Source: Ignavibacteriales bacterium
Lineage (GTDB): Bacteria; Bacteroidota; Ignavibacteria; T3Sed10-11
Assembly (NCBI GenBank): GCA_003567775.1
Contig: PWYR01000046.1
Span: forward strand, 1 to 32,434
Direction of reading: 5' to 3'
Length of the DNA stretch: 32,434 bases
A program made the translations under genes and the position numbers. Under the pieces are notes generated by a model. That model was given only the letters and a program-made list of their open reading frames with translations. It was not told where the DNA came from and did no database searches. Each line of letters begins with the position of its first letter. Position 1 is the stretch's first letter. Positions 16,314-25,240 of this stretch are shown here, piece by piece.

Positions 16314-17585
16314 TTATTGTGATGCCTGCGCCATAAGCCGGCGCAAGTTTCCCTCGTCTTTCTGGTTAATACGGAACCGAATATGAATATGATCGTTTTC
16401 GTATTTCTTTTCCAATATTTCACCAATTGCGTGTAACTTAGATATAAGCTGATGTTTTTGATGCGTTAGCGTCAGAGTTTTTTCGACAAACTGTTTATCC
16501 ATTTGCTCCACTATCGTTTCCTTTAAGGTTTCGATATTGATACTTCGCGCCGCCGAAATCGCTGCTGCCGACGGGTAATCCCGCATTAATTCTAAAATAT
16601 ACTCGCGGTTCTCTACCTTATCTATTTTATTGAAAACCATGATAGTGGGTTTGTCCAGCGAGTTAAGCGTCTCGAGTGTTTGATTCACCGTCTCGATATG
16701 TTCATCGAAAGTGGAACTTGAAGCGTCTACAACATGAAGCAATATATCGGTTTCGGTAACTTCTTCAAGCGTGCTTTTAAACGAGGCGATCAGGTGCGGC
16801 GGCAGCTTTCGGATAAATCCCACCGTGTCCGATAACAGTATTTTATGTGCCGGTGATAATGATATTCCCCGTACGGTCGCATCAAGTGTTGCAAACAAAC
16901 GATCCTCTACAAGAATCCGGGAGCTTGACAGAAGGTTCATGAGCGTTGATTTTCCGGCATTGGTATAACCGACAATAGCGGCGCGTGTAAATTCATTTCT
17001 TCCCTTTCGCTGGGTTTCACGCTGCTGTGCGATGCGCTCCAGTACTCGTTTTAAATGACCGATTCGTGTACGGATCATCCGGCGGTCGGTTTCGATCTGT
17101 GTTTCACCGGGACCTTTTGTGCCGATGCCGCCGTACTGTTTTGAAAGGTGGGTCCATTGACGTGTAAGGCGCGGCAGTAAGTATTGTAGCTGCGCCAGTT
17201 CTACCTGCGTTCTCGCTTCGCGTGAACGTGCACGAAGAGCGAAAATATGGAGTATGATTCCGCTTCTGTCGAGTACCTTGCAGGTGATAATCTTTTCGAG
17301 GTTTCTGGATTGTGTCGGTGAAAGGTCGTCGTCAAAAATAACAAGATCGATTTTTTCATCTTTAACCCGCCGGCTGATTTCATCGGCTTTTCCTTTTCCG
17401 ATAAAGTATGCCGGATTAATACTGTTTTTATGTTGTATGATTGTATCTACCACCGTTGCGCCTGCGGTATCCGCAAGGCGCGCTAATTCTTCGAGATGTT
17501 CTTCGGTTGCACCTTTCGGTGTTGTTGTTGATGATACACCGATTAACAATGCTCTTTCGATTTTAGGAATTTCTATTTCGTACAC
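16314..17585 (-). CDS. hflX: GTPase HflX
   Basis: The 423-residue protein has the HflX N-terminal ATP-binding-type domain, the family signature GGIGTKGPGETQIETDRR near 158-175, then the G domain with G1 GYTNAGKST, G3 DTVGF and G4 NKID. HflX binds the 50S subunit and splits stalled or hibernating 70S ribosomes, for instance after heat stress. The ends match the family and nothing is odd in the motifs. It lies 56 bases after the BatA-like gene on the same strand and may be transcribed with it. Confidence 0.95.
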   Translation of the reverse strand: MYEIEIPKIERALLIGVSSTTTPKGATEEHLEELARLADTAGATVVDTIIQHKNSINPAYFIGKGKADEISRRVKDEKIDLVIFDDDLSPTQSRNLEKIITCKVLDRSGIILHIFALRARSREARTQVELAQLQYLLPRLTRQWTHLSKQYGGIGTKGPGETQIETDRRMIRTRIGHLKRVLERIAQQRETQRKGRNEFTRAAIVGYTNAGKSTLMNLLSSSRILVEDRLFATLDATVRGISLSPAHKILLSDTVGFIRKLPPHLIASFKSTLEEVTETDILLHVVDASSSTFDEHIETVNQTLETLNSLDKPTIMVFNKIDKVENREYILELMRDYPSAAAISAARSINIETLKETIVEQMDKQFVEKTLTLTHQKHQLISKLHAIGEILEKKYENDHIHIRFRINQKDEGNLRRLMAQASQ

Positions 17586-17641
17586 ACGACCTCGTTAATA
17601 AGTTATCGATATTGTGTCTATTTATATGAACAAATCTGTGC

Positions 17642-19810
17642 TTAAGAAAGTTTTTGTTGGTCCGGCGCCGTTTGTTGTCTCGAGTCACGGGCAACAAGCG
17701 TTTCGATTAGTGCCGTAATAAATGCCAGTAATGCAAATAATTTCCAGAGTTCCTGACCGTATCGCGATTCCTGTACTATGGATGCAAGTTCGAGATCTCG
17801 ATCAACAAAATAGACGTTTTGAAGCCCATACTCTTCCAATTTCCCGGATAATTCATCTTCGCTTATTCGCTCGCCGGTTGACTCGTCCGGATGCAGGTTA
17901 ACGCCAAATGCCCGTACAGTGGTTCCGTTTCGTTGAATTCGGTATATCCCGGTCTGCTTTACCGATTCAAGTGAAAATTGCAATACCCCCGCTGCGCCGA
18001 GATGTTGCGGTTGAATACGTTCTTCTGTACCATCCGGATGTATGAGAATATACTCGGCTTGAATAGCAGCTTCTAATGCAGGTATTGAAACGGCGACATC
18101 TTCTCCGGCGATGAACCTGTCATTGTCTTGATCGGTAGCAGAGGCATATAAGAGCGAACGATGAATGAGCGGGACGAAAATTCCACGCACCGGAAAATCC
18201 GACCATTGTAATCCCGGATGAACACTATACAGGAGCACCGTACCGTTTTCCCGTTGACCGCTGATAAGGAACGGTTGATCTCCGCTTAATGTGATAACCT
18301 GTGTATCGGTTGATGGCATTGATGCAGTTGCGAGCGATCTAAAAATCCGCGGGGATTCAATTCGTTCCTCTGCGATTGCCCGCTGCCGTATCCTTTCTTC
18401 AAAAATATCCTGAAAGATAGGATGATCGTAATCGACATGATCGAATAAAAGTAGTCCCGAATCGCGCCCGGCTTCCCCGGTAATATTTAAAATTTCAGGC
18501 AGCCGTAATTTTTCAAGGATACCCCGATTATAATTTTGGATATCTATATTTTCTCCCGGAAATAATATAAAGCCGCCGCCTTGTTCAACATAGCGTACAA
18601 TTCTATCTGCCTGGGCATTGCTGAATGAAGGTACGTTAACTGCGATGACACATTGGTATGCCGATAAATCTTCAGTTGCTAAATTTGCCGCGTTGACATA
18701 GTTTGTGTGAATAGCCGAAGCCCCTGATCCTGTACCACGTGCGGCGAGAGCCGTTTCAAGAAATTGAACCTCTTCGCGGGAGAATGCTGCCAGAAGGACA
18801 CGAAGTTGCTCGGGGATGGCAATTGAAAAATAATACCTGTTATCGGCGTAAAGTGCATCGTCTTCAAGTTCAATGTGTCCTTCAAGTATGCCGGCTTGTT
18901 CGGGTATAATTGTGAAATCAGCTACGGAAGCTCCACCGGCAGGCAGATCGACGGCTTTTTGCGCAACCCGCGAACCGTTTAGATAAACAGACGCCAGATG
19001 ATTGTCCAGGTCGGTTGAGCCATAATTCCGTATCTCGACATCGATTGTTACGGGTTTGCCGATTTCAAATAGCGACGTACGAAATGAAATATCATGAATC
19101 GCTGCATTTTCAAATTGTTCCACCGGGACCGAAAGTACAAATGCACGGTATGTATCGTCGAAAATAGAGTTAATTTCAGCATTACCGTTCGACCAGTGCG
19201 ATGCCTGCAAATCGGTGATAATGTATAATTCCCGGTTTAAATGAATGGAATTCTTTAGCAAGGTGTGTGCTTGTATTATTCCTTTATCAAATTTGCGATG
19301 AACAGGATGCGGTTTAGTTTCCCGGATTATCCGTTGTATCCGTGCCAGGTCAGCGGTTGGCGCCTGGGTAGTCGCATCCGGGAGATCGGATTGAAGAAGC
19401 AAAATAACATTGTCGCCGTCGGCAAGGAGATCGGTGGTTGCAATCGCATAATCTGCCGCTTGTCTGAATACGTTGCCGTGTTCGTTATACACTTCCATAC
19501 TCGATGAATTATCAAGTAAAATAGCTGCGGTTGTATTGGCATCCCTGCCTGTCGGGATTACCCCGCTTCCTGTTCGGATAGCAGGGCGAGAAAACGCAAG
19601 GACAACGAATATGATCAGGAGCGTTCGCAATAAAAGCAATAGCAATTGCCGCAGCTTTATTCTGCGGATTTGCGTCCTTTGAAGCTCTTTAAGGAAAGAG
19701 AGGGTGCTGAATTCTATGGTCCGAACTTTGCGAAGATTAAGCAGGTGAATGATTATAGGAATTGCGGCCGCTCCGAGTCCGACAAGAAATAAAGGATTTA
19801 AAAAGATCAT
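17642..19810 (-). CDS. BatA-type membrane protein with VWA domain
   Basis: The 722-residue protein starts with the BatA N-terminal domain: a membrane helix at about 5-25 and LLNLRKVRTIEFSTLSFLKEL. A second helix lies at about 56-75 after RRIKLRQ. A von Willebrand A domain follows, with a MIDAS motif DNSSSM at 100-105. The middle has a CARDB-like beta-sandwich (about 230-320) and then a class-I glutamine-amidotransferase-like Rossmann part with IVRYVEQGGGFILFPGE. A final helix is near 690-710. Such proteins often sit with MoxR ATPase and DUF58 genes; neither is in the window, and the neighbouring upstream gene is divergent. A role in envelope complex assembly or stress is inferred from family context only. 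Confidence 0.87.
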   Translation of the reverse strand: MIFLNPLFLVGLGAAAIPIIIHLLNLRKVRTIEFSTLSFLKELQRTQIRRIKLRQLLLLLLRTLLIIFVVLAFSRPAIRTGSGVIPTGRDANTTAAILLDNSSSMEVYNEHGNVFRQAADYAIATTDLLADGDNVILLLQSDLPDATTQAPTADLARIQRIIRETKPHPVHRKFDKGIIQAHTLLKNSIHLNRELYIITDLQASHWSNGNAEINSIFDDTYRAFVLSVPVEQFENAAIHDISFRTSLFEIGKPVTIDVEIRNYGSTDLDNHLASVYLNGSRVAQKAVDLPAGGASVADFTIIPEQAGILEGHIELEDDALYADNRYYFSIAIPEQLRVLLAAFSREEVQFLETALAARGTGSGASAIHTNYVNAANLATEDLSAYQCVIAVNVPSFSNAQADRIVRYVEQGGGFILFPGENIDIQNYNRGILEKLRLPEILNITGEAGRDSGLLLFDHVDYDHPIFQDIFEERIRQRAIAEERIESPRIFRSLATASMPSTDTQVITLSGDQPFLISGQRENGTVLLYSVHPGLQWSDFPVRGIFVPLIHRSLLYASATDQDNDRFIAGEDVAVSIPALEAAIQAEYILIHPDGTEERIQPQHLGAAGVLQFSLESVKQTGIYRIQRNGTTVRAFGVNLHPDESTGERISEDELSGKLEEYGLQNVYFVDRDLELASIVQESRYGQELWKLFALLAFITALIETLVARDSRQQTAPDQQKLS

Positions 19811-19902
19811 CTACCGGCTTCTGCCCTTCCTTTCGCGTTCTTCGTACAAATAAGGTTTAATTCGAAAATATTTTTTTATTATATTAATAATAGAGAGAGA
19901 TT

Positions 19903-19932
19903 ATGAAAAAATCAATTATTTTTTGCTATTAG
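19903..19932 (+). other. Nine-codon leader frame before the patatin gene
   Basis: ATG at 19903 opens the frame MKKSIIFCY and stops at TAG 19930-19932. A purine-rich AGAGAGA ends just upstream, while the patatin ATG at 19943 has no ribosome-binding site of its own. Translation may start here and re-initiate ten bases later. It resembles the opening of a signal peptide, so it could also be a relic of an older start. Chance is possible. Confidence 0.35.
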
Positions 19933-19942
19933 TATATTACCT

Positions 19943-22690
19943 ATGCCGATACGAACAATTATAGTGATGATGATACCGGTATTATTTTGTACCGGGGATA
20001 TTTTGGCGAAAGAGGATGGCCGGGTTGAATCTCCCGCCACGGAAATTATCCGGCCGGAGTTCGGAGAATACGTGCAAGGGACTTTCGACGTATTATCCCA
20101 TCGGAAAATCGAACGCCCTAAGATCGGGCTTGTACTGAGCGGGGGAGGTGCGCGTGGTGTAGCACATCTCGGTGTCATCGAGGTTCTGGAAGAGCATGGT
20201 ATTCCCATCGACTTTATTGTCGGTGCAAGTATGGGGAGTTTAATCGGTGGATTATATGCAATTGGCTATTCATCTGAAGCTATGCTGGCGCTCATTGATA
20301 CAACGGATTGGGAGTATGTAATTTCTTTAACCGAAGATACCGATCGGCGGGATCTTTTTATCGATCAAAAACTCATTCAGAAACGCGGTCTGTTCACTCT
20401 TCGATTTGACGGTATTGTTCCGGTCATACCGGCATCGGTGACGCCGGCCCAGAGGTTGTCGAGTTTTATTAATCATCTCGTTCTGCAGGGTATTTACCAT
20501 GTTCGTGATTCATACGATAACCTCCGGATGCCATTTCGTACCGTCGCTACCGATATTGTTACCGGAGAGCGTATTGTGTTCGACAGCGGGGACCTCGTAC
20601 AGGCGCTTCGGGCAAGTATTTCTGTCCCGTTGATTTTTGCACCCGTGAAAATGAATGATATGCTGCTGGTAGACGGCGGCTTGGTGTCAAATATACCTGT
20701 GGACATTGCACGATATAATGAATGCGACATAGTGATTGCGGTGAATACAACCAGTGGTTTGCGGGCTGCCGATCAATTGAATGCCCCGTGGGAAATCGCC
20801 GATCAAATCATAACTATAATGCAACAGCGATGGAATATTGCTCAATTGCGTATTGCCGATGTCGTTATTACTCCTCCGATAGATGATTATCTCGGCAGTG
20901 ATTTTGATAACATGTCGTTATTCATTGAAGAAGGAAGGCGATCTGCGAAGGAAGCTGTTGATGAGATTCGACAAAAGATTGATGGATATTATACTTCGAT
21001 GAAGCGTGCCGATACCGTAGTTTATTCTAAACCGACAATCCTTTTCCCCGATTTCGTTGAAGATATTCCTCAAAATATGACGGTATTATCGGATAGAGAT
21101 AGTTTGCGGCGTCCGGAACTTGTTCGAATATTGAACGGATTGTATGCATCCGGTTGGTACCGCGATGTCTATGCCTCGGTAGAGAGGAATGAAGCATACA
21201 CGATGATAACCGTTAACACCGAACCGAATCCCGTTCTTCGCCGGGTTATTTTTTCAGACAATCATTATGTAGAAACCGATACATTATCCGCCGAATTTTC
21301 CGACTTACTCGGCGTACCGATCAATAATTTAAAAATTCGTACCGCATTGGAAAATCTCGTATCGCTGTATAGATCCAAGGGATTTTCGCTTGCAAAAATA
21401 CAGGGAACGGCTTTTGACGAATCTTCGGGTGTGCTGACTATTACGATAAACGAAGGTATTCTCGATAAGGTTTTATTTAAAGGAAACCGAAAAACACGAG
21501 GATATGTTATCCGGAGGGAATTTCCGATCCGGCCGGGAGATGTGTTTAAAGTGGATGAAGCGATGCGCGGTATTCGAAATATTAACGGAACCGGTTTGTT
21601 TAATCAAGTACTCATTAACGTTAAAGAAGTGGAGGGCGGATCGCAATTGGTTATTAATGTCAACGAACGCCACTCCGATCTTATTCGCCTCTCGATGAGA
21701 ATAGATGAACTAAATCATTTTCAACCGATGATTGAAGTACGGAACGAAAACCTCTGGGGACACGGGATGCAGATTGGGCTTAGCATCGGAGGCGGATTAC
21801 AGAATAGAGTATATCAGGCAGATTATATGGCATCAAGGATATTCGATACATATTTTACATCCCGCATCGGCGCATTCTATCGTTTTGACGATATACCTAT
21901 ATACCGGGATGATCCGGAATCGTCGCCTGCTAACTGGGTCCGTATATCGGACGGAGAATACCGGCAGAAAAGATGGGGAGCTGACCTCTCAATCGGTAGG
22001 CAGTTTGAACGATTTGGTAATATCTCGGCAACGCTTCGGCTGGAAAATCACGAAATTGAGGAGCGTGTGCCGGGTAATTTTAATCCGGAGAAATATCGGC
22101 TGGTTGCTCAACGGTTAACTTCGATGTTCGATACATTCGATAAATTTCCGTATCCGACTGAGGGTGTGGGCCTACATACATATTATGAATCGGCGCTATC
22201 GTTCTTCGGGAGCGAAGTATCATACACTAAATTTTTTGTCAGTTACGAAAGTTATAATACATTTTATAATCGACACACAATTCGCCCTCGATTGATTTTC
22301 GGATTCGGCGATGAAACTCTGCCGCTAAGCGAACAGTTTTCTTTCGGCGGAAAAGACCTTTTCTACGGGTTACGCGAATACGACAGCCGTGGTCGCCAGA
22401 TATTTTTAATAAATCTGGAATACCGGTTTAAGTTGCCGTTCCGAATACTGACCGATACCTATCTTCATGCAAGATATGATTTCGGATCGATCTGGACAAA
22501 TATCGAGAATATACATCTTAGAGATCTTACTCATGGCATCGGTATCGGATTGGGATTCAATACCGCTATCCTCGGTCCGATTGAGATAGCGATCGGACGG
22601 GCGTATCAGAGTCGCGGGGATATAATAGACCAGACCGTTCCGTCGGGTCCCATCCAGACATACTTCAGCATCGGGTACCCGCTTCCATAA
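19943..22690 (+). CDS. Patatin-like phospholipase fused to POTRA and Omp85 barrel (type Vd-like)
   Basis: A signal peptide ends near DILA-KEDG. The patatin domain spans about 58-350, with oxyanion loop SGGGARG (66-72), nucleophile motif GASMG (94-98, Ser 96) and the catalytic Asp in VDGG (243-246), all intact. Residues about 400-590 hold at least two POTRA-like repeats, with KVLFKGNRKTRGYVIRREFPIRPGD the clearest. The rest is a barrel with GGKDLFYGLREYDSRGRQ in the position of the Omp85 lid loop, and the C-terminus ends in a short hydrophobic strand. The order patatin-POTRA-barrel is that of PlpD/FplA-type proteins of the type Vd pathway, but at 915 residues it is larger and has more than one POTRA, like NTE-type surface antigens of FCB bacteria. 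Lipase activity is inferred. Confidence 0.88.
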   Translation: MPIRTIIVMMIPVLFCTGDILAKEDGRVESPATEIIRPEFGEYVQGTFDVLSHRKIERPKIGLVLSGGGARGVAHLGVIEVLEEHGIPIDFIVGASMGSLIGGLYAIGYSSEAMLALIDTTDWEYVISLTEDTDRRDLFIDQKLIQKRGLFTLRFDGIVPVIPASVTPAQRLSSFINHLVLQGIYHVRDSYDNLRMPFRTVATDIVTGERIVFDSGDLVQALRASISVPLIFAPVKMNDMLLVDGGLVSNIPVDIARYNECDIVIAVNTTSGLRAADQLNAPWEIADQIITIMQQRWNIAQLRIADVVITPPIDDYLGSDFDNMSLFIEEGRRSAKEAVDEIRQKIDGYYTSMKRADTVVYSKPTILFPDFVEDIPQNMTVLSDRDSLRRPELVRILNGLYASGWYRDVYASVERNEAYTMITVNTEPNPVLRRVIFSDNHYVETDTLSAEFSDLLGVPINNLKIRTALENLVSLYRSKGFSLAKIQGTAFDESSGVLTITINEGILDKVLFKGNRKTRGYVIRREFPIRPGDVFKVDEAMRGIRNINGTGLFNQVLINVKEVEGGSQLVINVNERHSDLIRLSMRIDELNHFQPMIEVRNENLWGHGMQIGLSIGGGLQNRVYQADYMASRIFDTYFTSRIGAFYRFDDIPIYRDDPESSPANWVRISDGEYRQKRWGADLSIGRQFERFGNISATLRLENHEIEERVPGNFNPEKYRLVAQRLTSMFDTFDKFPYPTEGVGLHTYYESALSFFGSEVSYTKFFVSYESYNTFYNRHTIRPRLIFGFGDETLPLSEQFSFGGKDLFYGLREYDSRGRQIFLINLEYRFKLPFRILTDTYLHARYDFGSIWTNIENIHLRDLTHGIGIGLGFNTAILGPIEIAIGRAYQSRGDIIDQTVPSGPIQTYFSIGYPLP

Positions 22691-22718
22691 GGCGAATGTA
22701 ATGTAATAGGTCAAAATT

Positions 22719-23486
22719 ATGAACAATTATAAAAATGAACCATACAATACGATCGCCCCGATTTATGATCGTTGGCAAAACAGTTTTAAGCAACCGTATT
22801 ATAAAATCGTGTTTAATCAATTAGAAAAAGAACTCCGGAAGCACCGTTTTAAACCGGCGCGCTATCTCGATCTTGCGTGTGGAACCGGGGATACCGCTAT
22901 ATTTATGAAAAAACGTGCGTGGGAGGTAACGGGAGTGGACAGTTCACAAAATATGCTGGAGCAAGCTAAATTAAAAGCACGAAGAGACAATTTGGACATA
23001 ACGTTTTTGCAGCAACGGATTCAGGATCTTGCGCTGCCGACAATGTATCAAATGGCCGGATCATTTTATGACAGTTTAAACCATATTACGTCGAAGCGCA
23101 TGTTGGGGAAAGCGCTTAAACAAATACGGAAACATCTTGACGGTGGAAGTTTGTTCATGTTTGACAACAACACGTTGAGTTGTTACCGGGAATTATGGAA
23201 TACAACATCCGTCGGCCATGAGGATGGTTACACTTTGATTATAGAAAACCGGTTTGATGAACAGAGCGGGAATGCGGTCTCGGATATAACAATTTTTGAG
23301 CAACACGGGAGGACGTTGTATGAGAAAAAAAGTACCCGGGTTAAAGAACGGATGTATACACAGGAAGAGATCGCGAATATGTTGCGGCGTGCAGGATTTG
23401 ATGTGATTCGCCGTGAACCGCTCTTTCTTTTTTCCAATAATGAACCGGAACCGTATAAAGAATGGTGGGTATGTAAGGCGGTATGA
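22719..23486 (+). CDS. Class I SAM-dependent methyltransferase
   Basis: The 255-residue protein has motif I LDLACGTGDTA (about 49-59), an acidic residue after the second strand (VTGVDSS, about 71-77), and GSFYDSLNHI (about 114-123) in place of the motif near the substrate pocket. The C-terminal half is the all-beta cap seen in small-molecule methyltransferases of this class (MYTQEEIANMLRRAGFDVI). The substrate cannot be read from the sequence. The stop overlaps the start of the radical SAM gene as ATGA, so the two are co-translated and may act in one pathway. Confidence 0.85.
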   Translation: MNNYKNEPYNTIAPIYDRWQNSFKQPYYKIVFNQLEKELRKHRFKPARYLDLACGTGDTAIFMKKRAWEVTGVDSSQNMLEQAKLKARRDNLDITFLQQRIQDLALPTMYQMAGSFYDSLNHITSKRMLGKALKQIRKHLDGGSLFMFDNNTLSCYRELWNTTSVGHEDGYTLIIENRFDEQSGNAVSDITIFEQHGRTLYEKKSTRVKERMYTQEEIANMLRRAGFDVIRREPLFLFSNNEPEPYKEWWVCKAV

Positions 23487-24463
23487 GTTACCGATTAAAT
23501 AGAAATAAGCTTGAACCGGCAAAATTTACTCCCGGTTATATCGAGCTACATCGACGGGGTGAGCTGTCACAACGTGCGGATAAGCTCGAACGGCTGCTTG
23601 AAAAATGTACGGTGTGTCCGCACCGGTGCGAGGTCGACCGGCTTGAGGAATATGCAGGCAGATGTTATTCCGGCGCGCTGCCGATGGTTAATTCATACGG
23701 ACCGCATCGCGGTGAAGAAGACCCGCTTTCGGGATGGCGCGGTTCGGGAACAATTTTTTTCGGTAATTGCAATCTGCGATGCATCTTTTGTCAGAATTAT
23801 ACCATAAGTCAACGCCGTCGTGAGGCGCGTCGGTATGAAGTACCTGTTTCTCATCTGGCATCAATTATGCTGTCGTTGCAGGAGCAGGGATGCCATAATA
23901 TTAATTTTGTTTCGCCGACGCATTTCGCGCCGCAGATTGTTCGTGCGGTTGATATTGCTGTTCAGCAAGGTTTGCGTATTCCGCTTGTGTATAACACGAA
24001 CGGGTACGATATGGTCGAAACGCTCCGGCTCCTCGACGGGATTATGGATATATATCTTCCCGACCTGAAATACGGCGACGTACAGAAAGCGTACAAATAT
24101 TCAAAGATAAAGGATTATGTTGTCCATGCCCGTGAAGCGCTGCTTGAAATGTATCGACAAGTCGGTAAAGACCGCGTGATCGGGGATGACGGTATTATGT
24201 ACCGGGGGATGATAATAAGGCATTTGATGTTGCCGAATGATATTGCAAACAGCAAAGAATCGATTCGCTGGATAGCGGAAAATCTCAGCCCCGACGTACA
24301 CGTCAGCATTATGTCTCAATATCATCCGGCGAACCGTGCATTTGAATATGATGAGCTGAACCGGGGTCTTTCGCGTAAGGAATATCGGGAGGTTATCGAT
24401 GAGGTGCGCCGGCATAAAATGACAAATGCGTTGATCCAGGGTGAACCATTCGGGTACTGGTGA
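23483..24463 (+). CDS. Radical SAM protein, COG1313 (PflX-like) family
   Basis: The 326-residue protein carries the radical SAM cluster motif CNLRCIFC (Cys 96, 100, 103). An N-terminal cysteine group precedes it at 42, 45, 49 and 61 (CTVCPHRC, GRC), as in the COG1313 / PflX branch related to pyruvate-formate-lyase activating enzymes. YNTNGYD and DIYLPDLKYG follow in the barrel, and the C-terminus IQGEPFGYW matches the family ending. The enzyme should cleave SAM with a 4Fe-4S cluster; its target is unknown and no glycyl-radical enzyme is nearby. Translation is coupled to the methyltransferase by a 4-base overlap. Confidence 0.88.
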   Translation: MSYRLNRNKLEPAKFTPGYIELHRRGELSQRADKLERLLEKCTVCPHRCEVDRLEEYAGRCYSGALPMVNSYGPHRGEEDPLSGWRGSGTIFFGNCNLRCIFCQNYTISQRRREARRYEVPVSHLASIMLSLQEQGCHNINFVSPTHFAPQIVRAVDIAVQQGLRIPLVYNTNGYDMVETLRLLDGIMDIYLPDLKYGDVQKAYKYSKIKDYVVHAREALLEMYRQVGKDRVIGDDGIMYRGMIIRHLMLPNDIANSKESIRWIAENLSPDVHVSIMSQYHPANRAFEYDELNRGLSRKEYREVIDEVRRHKMTNALIQGEPFGYW

Positions 24464-24478
24464 ATGTTTGATTATAAA

Positions 24479-24580
24479 TGGTTAATAACGGTTAACATCG
24501 GTTTTTAACGGTTGCTATCCGTTTCCGTCAAATTAAATAAGCGCAATTTGATTGTAACCGATAGTAACAATTATTAACCA
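24479..24580. repeat. Large imperfect inverted repeat with GGTTAA direct repeats
   Basis: Arms at 24479-24503 and 24556-24580 are inverted copies, 25 bases each, matching at 21 positions. Within the left side, TAACGGTT-x3-ATC-x-GTTT occurs twice in direct order (from about 24486 and 24506). The structure fills most of the 166-base gap between the radical SAM gene and the dehydratase gene. It may be a folded RNA ending the first unit, a dispersed repeat, or a regulator site. Confidence 0.5.
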
Positions 24581-24629
24581 ATTTTAACCATCAAAAAGAA
24601 TAACTACTTAATCAATAACGGGAGGGAAA

Positions 24630-24905
24630 ATGGCGTTACTTAATCAGGAGCAAATTAAGAATGAATTAAAATCGTTAACTGGGTGGAAGCAGAACGGAAA
24701 AGAAATCGAAAAGGAATTCGAGCTAAAAGATTTTGTTCGCTCTATGGGATTTGTTCATTCGGTTGCGTTGCTTGCCGAGAAGGCGGATCACCACCCTGAT
24801 ATCGATATTCGATGGAACAAAGTGAAGCTCGTCCTCTCAACGCACAGCGAAGGCGGTTTGACCGAAAAAGATTTCAAACTCGCAAAACAAATCGATGCAC
24901 TTTAA
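24630..24905 (+). CDS. Pterin-4a-carbinolamine dehydratase
   Basis: The 91-residue protein has the family core FVHSVALLAEKADHHPDIDI (41-60) followed by RWNKVKLVLSTHSEGGLTEKD (61-81), with the paired His 54-55 and His 72 of the active site. The enzyme removes water from 4a-hydroxytetrahydrobiopterin during pterin recycling. It is often found with phenylalanine hydroxylase, but no such gene is in view, and in many bacteria the protein has other, less clear roles. GGGAGGG just upstream is a very strong ribosome site. It leads a run of four close genes ending at 26382. Confidence 0.93.
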   Translation: MALLNQEQIKNELKSLTGWKQNGKEIEKEFELKDFVRSMGFVHSVALLAEKADHHPDIDIRWNKVKLVLSTHSEGGLTEKDFKLAKQIDAL

Positions 24906-24919
24906 ACCGGAAACAGGAC

Positions 24920-25237
24920 ATGTCATCAACACGTTTAGAATCACTCTTACAATTTCTTGAAAAAGACCCGAACGATTCATTCACCAGATATGCCATAGCG
25001 CTGGAGTATGTATCGGAAGGGAATACAGAACAGGGCATCGCGTATCTCGAAGATCTGCTCGAACGCGATCCCGGGTATGTTGCAACGTACCTGCAGCTTG
25101 GTTATTTATATACCGAATCGGAGCGTAAAGAAGACGCGCTCGCGATTCTCAAACGCGGTATCGAGATCGCACGCCAATCGGGCGATTTGCATGCTGCAAG
25201 CGAGATGCAGGATGCTGTCGATGAATTGGAGTATTAA
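24920..25237 (+). CDS. Small tetratricopeptide-repeat protein
   Basis: The start is ATG 24920 with AGGA just before it; a longer frame from 24812 would run through the dehydratase gene and is not used. The 105-residue protein has about two and a half TPR units: NDSFTRYAIALEYVSEGNTE, then PGYVATYLQLGYLYTESERK, then DALAILKRGIEIARQSGD. TPR proteins are protein-binding scaffolds; the partner is unknown. There is no signal peptide, so it is probably cytoplasmic. It lies 14 bases after the dehydratase gene and 3 before pyrE. Confidence 0.85.
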   Translation: MSSTRLESLLQFLEKDPNDSFTRYAIALEYVSEGNTEQGIAYLEDLLERDPGYVATYLQLGYLYTESERKEDALAILKRGIEIARQSGDLHAASEMQDAVDELEY

Positions 25238-25240
25238 TTA

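Noticed and set aside
24812-24919. Longer N-terminus for the TPR protein
   Set aside because: It would read the dehydratase gene in another frame; ATG 24920 has a ribosome site and starts the TPR fold.
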